Assembly: GCF_003970675.1 (NCBI RefSeq)
Contig: NZ_CP034563.1
Coordinates: 811,501-875,500 of the forward strand
Length of the DNA stretch: 64,000 nucleotides
Source of the DNA: Flammeovirga pectinis
GTDB lineage: Bacteria; Bacteroidota; Bacteroidia; Cytophagales; Flammeovirgaceae
Reading direction: 5' to 3'
The notes beneath the pieces were generated by a model. That model saw only the letters and a list, made by a program, of their open reading frames with translations. It was not told the origin of the DNA and made no database searches. The translations under genes and the position numbers were made by a program. Position 1 is the stretch's first letter, and each line of letters begins with the position of its first letter. Shown here in pieces: positions 45,018 to 54,662 of this stretch.

Positions 45018-48000
45018 ATGAAAAATTCTAACTATATATACACACTATTATTAGTATTGCTAATAAGTAGTAGTACTTTATTTGCACAGAGGTACCCTGT
45101 ACAAGCAACATTGACATTGACTGCTCCCTATCCGGTTAAATTATCAGAATACACACAACTTGGTAGTAATAAAGTACAAGCAACTATATGGTTAAAAGAT
45201 TTAGGCCAATCTGATATTCCTGTTAAATTTAAATTGAGAATAGAAAATACACAAAAAAGACTCCTTTTAGAAACAAAACAGAATTATAATCCAGAACCTG
45301 TACACCTTGTTGGCGGTCAGACGGAATTACTTGATGCAACCGTTTTAGGTCCTTATTTTGAGTTAAATAATTTATCTGCTGTAAGCGGAAGTACTTCTGC
45401 CATTGTATCTAACGGAGGACGTTTGCCTGATGGTTATTATAAATTTACGTTAGAGGTTTTAGACTTTTATACAGGAAGAAAGATTTCTAATACTAGCTTA
45501 TATCAATGCTTTCTTGTATTAAGTGATCCCCCATTATTAATGCTACCTGCAAATGCTAGAAAAGTAATTGCTTCAGACCCCCAATATGTTAATTTTTCTT
45601 GGAACCCCCGACATTTAGTATCTCCTAACCGTCCTCAAAATGTTACCTATAGATTCCAGGTAGTCGAAATCCTAAGAGAAGGACAAACTGCAGGAGATGC
45701 TTTTGCAACTACTCCCCCAATTATAGATGAGGAAGGAATCATGGTACCTGCTTATCAGTTAGGCCCTATGGATAGCCCTTTAGAACCTGGTAATTGGTAT
45801 GCATGGCGTGTGCAAGCGTATGATGAGGATGAATTAGGTTTAATTAAAAATGAAGGGTGGAGTGCTCCTCAGTTATTTCAATTTGGTGATGCTTGTAAAG
45901 CCTGTGAACAATTTGCAGTAGCGAATACAACAGAAAATAGAGCTGAATTATTTTGGTTAGGTGATTTTTCTCATGACTCTTATGAAGTAAAATACCGTAG
46001 GAAAGCAGATAAAGACGAAGACCCCTTACCATGGAAGGCTCAAGAATTTTTAGCAGTAAATGGAGTAGTTAAAAGACTGACTGATGGAACAATTTATGAA
46101 TTTAAAGTAAGGGGAATTTGTAATGGAGAACGGTATGGAGAATGGTCTGCAATTCAAGAAGCATCTACAGAGTTAAAACCTAAAAGTACGTATTCTTGCG
46201 AAGGAGGTGAAGTAGCTATTAGTTGGGAAAATGAGGAGCCTTATACACTTGCATTAGAAGTAGGAGAAATATTTACAGCCGGAGATTTTGATGTAATAAT
46301 TGTAGAAGACGACATTATCGATGGTAAACACATGGGCAATGGCATGATAAGAATCCAAGCATTTGAAGCAGTGTATTTTAATGTTGAATGGGAGGATATT
46401 GTTCTTAATACAGATTATCAACTAATAGAAGGTGAAGCATTAATAATAGGTTCGGATTCAGATTTGATAGATCCTGAACTTAAAACTTTAATTACTCAAG
46501 GTTTAGGTGCACTTGATATGGTTATTGAAGGAGTGAAATTTGTTAAAAAGGTTATTAATAATTTACCTGAAGATATCAAAAATGATTTCAATACAGCAAA
46601 AGATTCTGTAGCAATTCAGAAACGAGAACTCTCAAATACCAAAAAGGCCCTAAGACAAGCAGAACGAGCATTAAAAAATATAGAGGAAGAAGGTACAGCT
46701 AAAGAAATAGCAGAAGCTCAAGATGTAGTAGACGGTTTATTGAGTAAAAAAGAGATAGATAAAGAGGATTTATTAATAGCAAAATCACGTAAGAAAGAAG
46801 CTGTTAAAAAAGCATTGGATTATGTGACCCAAGAATTACAACAAGGGGTGCAATATTTTGTTCAATTTTCTAATGGAATTAATAGTACTTTACAGGCAAC
46901 TAATGTGGATCAACAAAAACGAGAAGCAGAAAAAACATTTGTTGCTGGCGATAGTCTTATAGCCTTTCTTACACGTTTGGAAGGAGAAAGTAACCCCTCT
47001 TCCGATGCACTTAAAATGGCTAAAACAGCTACCGCAAGCCAAGAATCTATAGAACGTACTTTAGAGGATATGCTCTCTCTGATTAACATGTCTGTAGATA
47101 TTATAAATATTGGATTTCCAACAAATGAAACAGACTATTTGGAATTAGGACTTAAGGTTTACAATGCAGCAAATAATCTTGTCAATTCAGGGCAAGAAAG
47201 TGCAGATAATGTAGAAAGTATTTCTTCTATGTTATCAATTTCTACTATTCCAGAGGCAATTACTGCGACAAAAATGTCTGTTTGGGTGTTTAAATTTATG
47301 TTCGAAAACATCTATATGCTTGTTGGTAGTAAAACTGGAGAAGTTCAGAATGGTCAAAATTGGGCAGAAACAGACAGGTTGTATTTTTCCTCATCATCAG
47401 CAACCGCATATGGCTTTGATGCGGGGGGTAGAACAGTAGATAAAAATGCACATGTAGAGGTATCTTTTGAAACGGAAGAAAATTATATTATTCCATGGGT
47501 AGCCGCCGAAGGAACACAAGAGGTAACAGTAGCTATAAGTGGAACAATAGACAATATAATATTTAGTTCAGAAGACAAAACCTTAACCGCTGAAGCTATT
47601 GATGGAGTTGTAAAATTACAAAGCAAAAAAGACAACAAATCTACGGAATGGCAAGCGTATCGCATGGTAAATAATAAGGAAGAATATTATGGTAAAATCA
47701 ATGTTCAACCCTACGAGAAGCAGCAATATACTCTTCGTCTTTACGCCGTAAATGGGCAAGAATTACCAGACAAAGAAACACTTCAAAATTATTTAAATAC
47801 AATTTACGGCACCGCTTTAATAGAGTGGACAGTAGTGATAGAAGCTACTTCAGATATGGAATATGCCGACCGTTTTTGGGACATCACAACAGAAGATGGT
47901 AAAGTAGAAGTGGGAAGTTCTACAACGTTAACAGGTTATACGTACGAACAAAAATACATCATCAATTATTTTAAGGACAACTATGCTAAGCCAAAAGGCA

Positions 48001-51000
48001 ATGAGTTTGTGTTGTTCTATGCCGGAGGTTCTTCAGTAGCAGATGTTTCAGGTTACATGATGTTATCGGGTCGTTACGGTTTCATCTTTAATAATGGTAG
48101 TACACCGACTTTCCGTACCATTGCCCACGAACTTGGTCATGGAGCGTTTGGATTAGAACATACGTGGATGGAATATCCTAATGAAGAAGGTTTCGCTCAA
48201 GAAACAACCAATAACCTTATGGATTACGGTATAGGTGAGGAACTTTGGAAATGGCAATGGGATTTGGTGCAAAATCCTGCACCTACGGTTGGGTTTGAGA
48301 ATGAGGATGAGGATGGGCAGAGTGTTAGTGAAGATAAACTTGCTCAAATAGTAAGAATGTTTAATGAAATTTCTTGTGCTAATAGTAGAGGAGAGAATTT
48401 ATTGAATATCGAATTATCAATTACAGACGGCAATTATACATTTTCTACAGCGTCATTATTGGATGAATTAAACCTTCAAGGATTTGAAGCTATAAGAGGA
48501 AATAATATTACCATAAGAGTACCTAATAAAAATAACAGTGGAACTTTAAGGGAGTATGCTTATTTTAATATTCAAAATAGCCAATCTTATGAATATTCAT
48601 CAAGTAATTATCAATTAGTTAAAATAGGGGATGATCTCAATAATATATTAATTTTATCTGGGAAATATAAAAATTCAGGACTTTTAGAAGGGTTTAATGG
48701 TAGTCCCTTAGATGAAAATCAAATAAATTTATTCAAAGAATTATTTAAAAAGATAACAAACCATGAAAAAGGAGAATATAATTTAATAGGTAATTATGCC
48801 TCTGAAGGAGATATTGATATTGAACAAGTAAAGAAATTTACAACTTGTGATTTTGAATTACTTAGTCGATCAGTACGTTTAGATTTAATAAAATTACTTT
48901 CTACTAACCAATCTGGTTTTTTTGATGATGATACCTATCAGTTATGCTCTGTCAAATCTTTAGCAACAATTGATGATGCAGATAAAGAGTATTTCTATAA
49001 TGAATTTTCATCACATCCTGAATACATTATTAACCAATATAATAGTTTAGATGGTTTGTCAAGGAGTGCATTTGTTCAAGAAGTTTATACTCTATGGAAA
49101 TTATTTGAAAATGAAACAGATGAAAAAGCAGTCTTAATTGTTGGTGCCTCATTTAGAGGTAATGTCGTAAACTCCTTAAAATTTGATGATGATAAGACAA
49201 TCTATGAAGAGCGACAAGGGAAATTAATTCAAACTTATGCAACTTCAGGAGGAGGTTATGGTAGTCGTTATGATAAAGTGAAGTTTACCATTGGAGATAT
49301 CTTCACTCCAGTTAGTTTTTATATTGCGAAAGAGGAGACCTCTTCAAAAAATGCTGTGATAATTCCTGCTATTGTATTAAAATCTTTCACAGATGATCAG
49401 AATTTTGATCATACAGTTGATATGGCTTTTTTAACAGCAGACCTTGTTTCACTTGCTTTTGGTGTTGGAGAATTTAACTTATTATTAAAAGGAGCTCGTA
49501 GCTCATCATTTTTAAGTAAACAATTTCTTATCACTAGTTTAAGAGCCTCTTTATCAATAGTGGATTTAACGGCTACAGTAAATGATATTGTTTGTTCTAC
49601 AGATGAATTTTCTCAGAGTAATTTTTGTAATACATGGAATGAATATGCCCTGTATGTTCAATTAGGAATCTTAAGTGCATCTGCTTTAGATATGTTTGCT
49701 GGGCGTTTATTGAAAGATTTAAATGAGCTTCCTCCAAGTACAAGAAAGCAATTAGAAGATGAAGGAGTAGTAAGTAGTTTTGGAGGGTGTTTTGTAGCAG
49801 GAACTCCTGTTTATCAAAATGGTGAAATTTACAAGAATATTGAGGAGATAAAAGAGGGAGATTTTGTAGATAGTTTTGATGAAAACAACAATATAGTTCT
49901 ATCAAAAGTAACCAATACTTTTATAAGACAAAGTTCTAGTCTTCGACATTTTTATAGTCAACAAAAACTTTTATTCAGTTCAACGCCAGAGCATCCAATT
50001 TTTACTCCTGCCAATTTTAGAAAAGCAAGAGATCTTATTGAAGGAGATAGTATTTGGTCTCAGAAAGGTTGGCTTGTTATTTCTGAAATTATTGATGAAA
50101 CGGCTTCTGTAGATGTTTATAATTTTACAGTTGAAAATACCCATACTTATTTTGTAGGTAGTTCAGCGGTCGGTGTTCATAATAGAAGTGTAGCTTTATC
50201 TCCCGCATTAGAAAAGAAAGTAGCAGAAATTAAAGCGCTTGATGCAGATTTAGGCCAAGAGCTAGAGACATTAATAAACAATGATCATTATGCTTTAGCT
50301 TTTGTAGGCGATATAGGTTTGGTTGATAATTGGTTTATTCTGACAAAAGGAGGAGGATCACCTGTAATAAGAAAAAACATTGATAACCTAAAAGGTTTAA
50401 GTTCTTTTGTAGCTTCAAAAGGTAATTTTTCAGATGTAAAGATATGGAATGAATGTGTTGATAAAATCAATAATCACGGATCCAAAGAAAAGTTAATAAA
50501 AAAATTAGACGGTAAAACTTCACCTGATGAGATTCTGAGAGTTATAGGAGAGACAAAATCCTACCCTGTTCCTCATACTGTATTTGGAGATGATAGGATA
50601 AAACAATTAATGCTCAATGGAGATAAAAAAGCGAAAGGTTACTCAGAATTATTAGATTCCGACTTATCAAATATTCCAAATTATACTAAATATAAAGACC
50701 AATTAGATAACTTAGCAGAAGGAACGGACGCGGCAAACATTCGTTCTAAAGTTGTTAAAGAGTTTAATGAACAATTAGGGCAAACGGCCAATAGTATAGA
50801 TGAATTAACAGGCAGACTTTCTAAAATAGATAACCAAGGCTCAAGAGGAGCGATTTGTGAATCCTATGTAGCCACCAAGAAGAATTTATCAATTACAGGT
50901 GTTGTACATCCACAGATAGATTTTCCTGCGTTTAGTAAAAAGCGTATTCCAGATGGTATTTTTCATGTAGATGCTCAAGGTAAATTAGTGATTTATGATG

Positions 51001-51305
51001 TAAAATCAGGATATGTCAATGGACAAATTGATGTTGAGCAATTGGAGGATTATGCGAAGATGATTAAAATACTTTCTTCTAAAGGTGAAGAAGCTGATCT
51101 TTTAAAGCAAATTTTAAAAGAAAAAGGCATAAATATGAGTGGTTTTAGAGGTAAGGTAGAAGTTCAGTATATTGTGATGCCGGGTAAAACTAATCAGGTT
51201 GATATTGCTAAAGAAGCTATAGAGAAGAAGAAAAATACATTTTTTGATAATAATAAAACTTTATCTCCAATTAGAGAAAAAGTGATAATAACACAAGATT
51301 TATAA
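45018..51305 (+). CDS. polymorphic toxin: TANFOR/Fn3-like region, coiled coil, metallopeptidase-like, Hint and PD-(D/E)XK nuclease tip
   Basis: 2095 residues. Signal peptide (to LFAQ). The N-terminal region (RYPVQATLTLTAPYPVKLSE on, about 24-400) resembles the TANFOR-type modules of Bacteroidota surface proteins, with an Fn3-like end. A coiled coil spans about 520-600. A zinc-peptidase-like site HELGHGAFGLEH holds His1037, Glu1038 and His1041. A Hint autoprocessing domain runs from Cys1591 (GGCFVAGTPV) through TPEHPIF to Asn1722 (VGVHN). The final about 370 residues are a toxin tip whose end has a PD-(D/E)XK nuclease core: Glu1948 (ICESYVA), Asp1979 (PDGIF), Asp1994-Val-Lys1996 (YDVKSG). In polymorphic toxins Hint releases the tip. 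The immunity gene follows one base after the stop. Confidence 0.9.
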   Translation: MKNSNYIYTLLLVLLISSSTLFAQRYPVQATLTLTAPYPVKLSEYTQLGSNKVQATIWLKDLGQSDIPVKFKLRIENTQKRLLLETKQNYNPEPVHLVGGQTELLDATVLGPYFELNNLSAVSGSTSAIVSNGGRLPDGYYKFTLEVLDFYTGRKISNTSLYQCFLVLSDPPLLMLPANARKVIASDPQYVNFSWNPRHLVSPNRPQNVTYRFQVVEILREGQTAGDAFATTPPIIDEEGIMVPAYQLGPMDSPLEPGNWYAWRVQAYDEDELGLIKNEGWSAPQLFQFGDACKACEQFAVANTTENRAELFWLGDFSHDSYEVKYRRKADKDEDPLPWKAQEFLAVNGVVKRLTDGTIYEFKVRGICNGERYGEWSAIQEASTELKPKSTYSCEGGEVAISWENEEPYTLALEVGEIFTAGDFDVIIVEDDIIDGKHMGNGMIRIQAFEAVYFNVEWEDIVLNTDYQLIEGEALIIGSDSDLIDPELKTLITQGLGALDMVIEGVKFVKKVINNLPEDIKNDFNTAKDSVAIQKRELSNTKKALRQAERALKNIEEEGTAKEIAEAQDVVDGLLSKKEIDKEDLLIAKSRKKEAVKKALDYVTQELQQGVQYFVQFSNGINSTLQATNVDQQKREAEKTFVAGDSLIAFLTRLEGESNPSSDALKMAKTATASQESIERTLEDMLSLINMSVDIINIGFPTNETDYLELGLKVYNAANNLVNSGQESADNVESISSMLSISTIPEAITATKMSVWVFKFMFENIYMLVGSKTGEVQNGQNWAETDRLYFSSSSATAYGFDAGGRTVDKNAHVEVSFETEENYIIPWVAAEGTQEVTVAISGTIDNIIFSSEDKTLTAEAIDGVVKLQSKKDNKSTEWQAYRMVNNKEEYYGKINVQPYEKQQYTLRLYAVNGQELPDKETLQNYLNTIYGTALIEWTVVIEATSDMEYADRFWDITTEDGKVEVGSSTTLTGYTYEQKYIINYFKDNYAKPKGNEFVLFYAGGSSVADVSGYMMLSGRYGFIFNNGSTPTFRTIAHELGHGAFGLEHTWMEYPNEEGFAQETTNNLMDYGIGEELWKWQWDLVQNPAPTVGFENEDEDGQSVSEDKLAQIVRMFNEISCANSRGENLLNIELSITDGNYTFSTASLLDELNLQGFEAIRGNNITIRVPNKNNSGTLREYAYFNIQNSQSYEYSSSNYQLVKIGDDLNNILILSGKYKNSGLLEGFNGSPLDENQINLFKELFKKITNHEKGEYNLIGNYASEGDIDIEQVKKFTTCDFELLSRSVRLDLIKLLSTNQSGFFDDDTYQLCSVKSLATIDDADKEYFYNEFSSHPEYIINQYNSLDGLSRSAFVQEVYTLWKLFENETDEKAVLIVGASFRGNVVNSLKFDDDKTIYEERQGKLIQTYATSGGGYGSRYDKVKFTIGDIFTPVSFYIAKEETSSKNAVIIPAIVLKSFTDDQNFDHTVDMAFLTADLVSLAFGVGEFNLLLKGARSSSFLSKQFLITSLRASLSIVDLTATVNDIVCSTDEFSQSNFCNTWNEYALYVQLGILSASALDMFAGRLLKDLNELPPSTRKQLEDEGVVSSFGGCFVAGTPVYQNGEIYKNIEEIKEGDFVDSFDENNNIVLSKVTNTFIRQSSSLRHFYSQQKLLFSSTPEHPIFTPANFRKARDLIEGDSIWSQKGWLVISEIIDETASVDVYNFTVENTHTYFVGSSAVGVHNRSVALSPALEKKVAEIKALDADLGQELETLINNDHYALAFVGDIGLVDNWFILTKGGGSPVIRKNIDNLKGLSSFVASKGNFSDVKIWNECVDKINNHGSKEKLIKKLDGKTSPDEILRVIGETKSYPVPHTVFGDDRIKQLMLNGDKKAKGYSELLDSDLSNIPNYTKYKDQLDNLAEGTDAANIRSKVVKEFNEQLGQTANSIDELTGRLSKIDNQGSRGAICESYVATKKNLSITGVVHPQIDFPAFSKKRIPDGIFHVDAQGKLVIYDVKSGYVNGQIDVEQLEDYAKMIKILSSKGEEADLLKQILKEKGINMSGFRGKVEVQYIVMPGKTNQVDIAKEAIEKKKNTFFDNNKTLSPIREKVIITQDL

Positions 51306-51306
51306 C

Positions 51307-51984
51307 ATGTTTATTATATCATTTAATACAGAAAATAATAAAAGTAATTTAATTAAGATTTTAAATTTGATAAATTTTTCTCTTGAAAAGAGAGAAGAGA
51401 CTTTTGTTAAAATTACAGATATGAGTTGTTTAGAACTTATTGAAGAATTTCAAGAATTAGACAAAATATTGATAAATATAGATAATTATAATTACGAAGA
51501 TTATGGAATTAGTATAACTTTATTGAACAATTATTCTCTTAGCTTAAGAATGCGAGAACAAATAGAATTTGCAGTGATTCCTAATGAAAATAAAAACGAT
51601 GAAGAGGTGATGTCATACGACACCTTCTTCTTCAACCTCTACAAATCCTTACCCAATGGCTTAGGTTATGTAAGTTGGGTTGATGTAGGGAATTTATATG
51701 ATTTTGATGAAAAACATGATTTAGATAAATATAAAGTATATTCTGATTTTTCTTATTTGGAATCATATTTCTATCATTGTGTAAGTATACCTTTTAAATA
51801 TGAAAAACATCACACCAAAGCTCAACTCCTCAATTGCCCATTCATCAAAGTAGAAGAATGGGAGGATGGAAGCATAGAAATGCTGCATTATAATAACCCT
51901 TTGGAAATAGAATCCGAAGAAAATATAGAGCAGATTAGAAAGGTAAGAAAGTATTTGAGTGAAAATAATTTGTATAGCGAATAA
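51307..51984 (+). CDS. candidate immunity protein for the PD-(D/E)XK toxin tip
   Basis: 225 residues, no signal peptide, acidic. The family is not recognised. It starts one base after the toxin stop, the usual position of a cognate immunity gene. Its 3' end (NPLEIESEENIEQIRKVRKY and the last few codons) recurs as an orphan fragment at 53578-53667. A terminator hairpin follows the stop directly. Immunity is inferred from position, size, cytoplasmic nature and acidity (a basic DNA-binding nuclease is commonly met by an acidic inhibitor). Confidence 0.65.
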   Translation: MFIISFNTENNKSNLIKILNLINFSLEKREETFVKITDMSCLELIEEFQELDKILINIDNYNYEDYGISITLLNNYSLSLRMREQIEFAVIPNENKNDEEVMSYDTFFFNLYKSLPNGLGYVSWVDVGNLYDFDEKHDLDKYKVYSDFSYLESYFYHCVSIPFKYEKHHTKAQLLNCPFIKVEEWEDGSIEMLHYNNPLEIESEENIEQIRKVRKYLSENNLYSE

Positions 51985-52027
51985 ACAACAAGCCAACCTA
52001 CAAAAACGAGGTTGGCTTGTTGTTTTT
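51985..52027. terminator. terminator hairpin shared by cassettes (copy 1)
   Basis: ACAACAAGCCAACCT pairs with AGGTTGGCTTGTTGT, loop ACAAAAACG, followed by TTTTTA. The same hairpin recurs at 53673-53705 and 59899-59935, each time just behind an immunity gene or its remnant. Confidence 0.85.
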
Positions 52028-52039
52028 ATAAAATTGTAG

Positions 52040-52190
52040 CTTACTGCTGTATATTTTTTACTTCTTCTATGCTTAGAAAAACTATGTAATTCATCAACCC
52101 AATTACATAAACACCTTTAAGTTGATATTTCAAATCAGTCCCTCTTTCTGCTTGGCTTAGATGGTTTTTTTTTATGAAAATGCATAATTA
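52040..52190 (-). pseudogene. twice-deleted remnant of the Rpn-family nuclease gene
   Basis: Minus-strand stop-end sequence TTACTGCTGTATATTTTTTA matches the 3' end of the intact Rpn gene (53723). It then jumps to a segment matching positions about 54184-54248 of that gene, and then to a start-like region matching about 54540-54580. So two internal deletions have removed most of the coding sequence. Frame is not maintained. Same orientation as the intact copy. Confidence 0.75.
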
Positions 52191-52267
52191 AAAGTTGAAT
52201 ATTAAGGTTTATTTATCACTGATGTGATGTTAAATTATTGACTAATTGGTGTATTTATTGTGATATA

Positions 52268-52304
52268 TTCTATTTGACGCTGTCGCTTAACACATAGAAC
52301 AGTG
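52268..52304 (+). repeat. cassette-boundary hairpin (copy 1)
   Basis: TTCTATT-TGACGCTGTCGCTTAACA-CATAGAA then CAGTG. Arms TTCTATTTG and CACATAGAA pair with one mismatch around the conserved core. Toxin-tip coding sequence starts right after it. It is identical to copy 2 (54663-54699); about 75 bases upstream of each copy are also closely similar. Confidence 0.75.
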
Positions 52305-52308
52305 ATGA

Positions 52309-52686
52309 CAAAGACATACAAAAATTGTCCTTAAAAGAAAAGTCAAACAAGGTCAATTTGATAGAATTTATTATGATACTAAAAACGAAAAATTTATTAT
52401 TGTAGAGACAAAAGGGGGAAGTTCTCGTATTGGTACTCGTAAGTATCAACAAAAAAATGTAGAACAAGGCACAGATGAATATTTGATGAGTATTATTAAT
52501 AATATGAGTAAAAATGACAATGCAGGGCAGGAAGAGAAGGATTTGGCAGAAGATTTAAAAGAAGCCTATGAAAGACATAAAATTGATTATTTGCTCATAA
52601 AACAAGAATTTAATACAACAACAGGACAACTGAAACCAACGAAAATTAGAAAATTTGTACTGAACTTTGATTTATCAACTGACTAA
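52309..52686 (+). pseudogene. orphan toxin tip 2, PD-(D/E)XK nuclease type, no start codon
   Basis: An open frame of about 125 codons beginning after an in-frame stop at 52306-52308. The first part reads FDRIYYDTKNEKFIIVETKG then SSRIGTRKYQQ and GTDEYLM. Here Asp and the ExK pair (VETKGG) are the nuclease core of a restriction-endonuclease-fold toxin. The end reads YLLIKQEFNTTTGQLKPTKI. There is no ATG near the start and no signal peptide, so it cannot be secreted by itself and fits a displaced C-terminal tip. Its stop overlaps the next start (TAATG at 52684-52688). Similar in its last 50 residues to tip 4 (58821-58979). Confidence 0.72.
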
Positions 52687-53567
52687 TGGAATACATAGCA
52701 AGAAATTTAACTCATAGAGAAAATGAATTTAAAAGAGTTCTTAAGAACTATGATAGAAAAATGAAAAATATTCATGACGGGTATGAAAAAAATATATTTG
52801 TTGATGATTTAACTTTGATTGGTCTTAATACTAGGGGGTTCATGAACATATTTTGTAATGCATCAATCGTAAGTGAAAGAAATGAAAATATTGAGATTGA
52901 TTTATTACAAAATATCCAACGCTTTGCTAAAAGTCACTTCACCATGGCTTATCATCCCTCAGAAAATGTAACTATTTCATTTGAAGAAGGTAAAGAAATT
53001 GAAGTAAAAGCCCCAGGAGGTTTAACGCTATTGATGGATTGTGGTTCATGGATGACCTATTTAAGTTTTTTCCTTGTCATCAGAGATCAAGAAGGATTTG
53101 ATCTCATGATGAAGGCACAGGAAAGAGATTTCAGGCGTTCAAATTTAAGTTTAGATAAATTAGATTTGGCAATGATTAATTTCTATAAGCATTTAAATAG
53201 TCCTAGTGAGGAAGTGGTGATAGAAACTATTAAAGCCACAGAGCCATTTGTAGGGAATTATTTAGATGAACAATTTGCCGCCGATTATGTCTTAAATATA
53301 TACGAACCCATCATTGGTGTTTATGATGCTCTTTTCCGTCAGAATGAACAACTATTTAACGAAAAGCTCTTAAAAGCTATTCAATTACACAAAGAATATT
53401 ATAACGATCAAAGTGAGGATACAGATCATTCCCCACATGCTTCAGATGGTTTTATAAGCTGGTTTTTACTCGCCCCAATCTGTTTGGCATATGACAGAGG
53501 TATGAAAATAGAGGTACAGTCAGACTATTTGCCAGAGTGGTTGATAAAACGAGAGTTTGAATTGTAG
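52686..53567 (+). CDS. Imm49-like immunity protein (copy A)
   Basis: 293 residues, cytoplasmic, starting in a TAATG overlap with tip 2, so translation of tip and immunity is coupled. It has the pattern of Imm49-type proteins: a helical body, an alpha-helical repeat-like middle (LFNEKLLKAIQLHKEYYND) and a conserved end (FLLAPICLAYDRGMKIEVQ, YLPEWLIKREFEL). A second, clearly homologous copy lies at 58981-59865. Assignment to Imm49 rests on this end motif and context, and a related immunity family is possible. Confidence 0.75.
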   Translation: MEYIARNLTHRENEFKRVLKNYDRKMKNIHDGYEKNIFVDDLTLIGLNTRGFMNIFCNASIVSERNENIEIDLLQNIQRFAKSHFTMAYHPSENVTISFEEGKEIEVKAPGGLTLLMDCGSWMTYLSFFLVIRDQEGFDLMMKAQERDFRRSNLSLDKLDLAMINFYKHLNSPSEEVVIETIKATEPFVGNYLDEQFAADYVLNIYEPIIGVYDALFRQNEQLFNEKLLKAIQLHKEYYNDQSEDTDHSPHASDGFISWFLLAPICLAYDRGMKIEVQSDYLPEWLIKREFEL

Positions 53568-53577
53568 AAGTTATAAG

Positions 53578-53667
53578 AACCCATTAGATATTGAATCGGA
53601 AGAAAATATAGAGCAGATCAGAAAGGTAAGGAAGTATTTGAGTGAAAATAATTTGCATAGCGAATAA
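53578..53667 (+). pseudogene. orphan 3' end of the first immunity gene
   Basis: Thirty codons (NPLDIESEENIEQIRKVRKY then about nine more) nearly identical to the last residues of the immunity protein at 51307-51984, with no upstream part and no start. It is followed by the same terminator hairpin. This is a scar of cassette replacement: the 5' part has been swapped for tip 2 and its immunity gene. Confidence 0.85.
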
Positions 53668-53672
53668 AAGAT

Positions 53673-53705
53673 AAGCCAACCTACAAAAATAGGTTGGCTT
53701 GTTAC
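53673..53705. terminator. terminator hairpin shared by cassettes (copy 2)
   Basis: AAGCCAACCT (53673-53682) pairs with AGGTTGGCTT (53691-53700) around ACAAAAAT. Same as copy 1 with a shorter stem. Confidence 0.8.
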
Positions 53706-53722
53706 TTCTATAAAGTTGTAGC

Positions 53723-54553
53723 TTACTGCTGTATGTTTTTTACTTCTTCAATGTTTAATCCCGAATACTGAGCAACTTTTTCAATACTAAGTCCATCAAG
53801 AAGCATGGATTTAGCCGTTTCAATAGCCTGTTCTTTTTTCCCTTCTTCCTTCGCCTGATCCAACGTATTCACATAATCCCTAAAGGTTTTCAACGATTCC
53901 TCGTAGCTCACTTTATCCGTTTCGTTCATGGCAGAATATTCTGAAATTTTGAATAATTTTTTAAAAGTCCTTTCCTGTAATAGAGGAGGGATGTTATCCA
54001 AATTAGGCATGTTTTTGATGGCATAAATCCATTTATCAAAAAGGGTGCTTTGTTCCGTTAGTGGCTTAGAGAATTTTGGTAATTCGAGGTACACAAAAGA
54101 GAGTTTATCATAAAAAGTATTTCCTTTTTCATCTCTCAATTTAATGTTGTGATGGAACTCTTCTGATGAATCAAAAGTGAAATTCATCAATCCAATTACA
54201 TAAACACCTTTTAGTTGATATTTCCAATCAGTCCCTCTTTCAGCTTGTTCTTGAATAGGGAATGTAGCGTAATACAGTGTTCTATCTTTAAAAAATTCTT
54301 GTTTTGCTCTTTGGAGTTCAACAATAAATTTTTCTCCGTTTTCATTTTCACAATATAGATCATAGATAGCTTTTCTATCGACATCTCTACGAGCCAATTG
54401 CTCTTGCTGTTTGTATTCTAACGTTTTAATCTGATCTTCTTCGGGCAAAATAGCATTTAAGAAATCAATAAGAATATCCTTATTGGCTTCCTCGCCAAAT
54501 ATTTTTTTGAACCCAAAATCGGTAAACGGATTAATGTATTTAGAATGTGCCAT
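53723..54553 (-). CDS. Rpn-family recombination-promoting nuclease (PD-(D/E)XK transposase-like)
   Basis: 276 residues, complete. It has the Rpn/PDDEXK_2 opening (INPFTDFGFKKIFGEEANKD), then Asp in YDLYCENENGEKF and the ELQ core (FIVELQRAKQ), the nuclease motif of this family. The C-terminus holds a small repeat typical of the family (EEGKKEQAIETAKSML). Family members cut DNA and promote recombination. It lies antisense between two tip/immunity cassettes; partial copies lie at 52040-52190 and 58207-58512 in the same orientation. The start ATG is at 54551-54553. Confidence 0.88.
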   Translation of the reverse strand: MAHSKYINPFTDFGFKKIFGEEANKDILIDFLNAILPEEDQIKTLEYKQQEQLARRDVDRKAIYDLYCENENGEKFIVELQRAKQEFFKDRTLYYATFPIQEQAERGTDWKYQLKGVYVIGLMNFTFDSSEEFHHNIKLRDEKGNTFYDKLSFVYLELPKFSKPLTEQSTLFDKWIYAIKNMPNLDNIPPLLQERTFKKLFKISEYSAMNETDKVSYEESLKTFRDYVNTLDQAKEEGKKEQAIETAKSMLLDGLSIEKVAQYSGLNIEEVKNIQQ

Positions 54554-54662
54554 ATCTGAATCTTTTTTGTAAAGATGCTAGATTAAAAGTTGAATATCAA
54601 GGTTTATTTATTATTGAAGCAGTGGTAAATTATTTCTTTATTGGTGTATTTATTGTGATATA

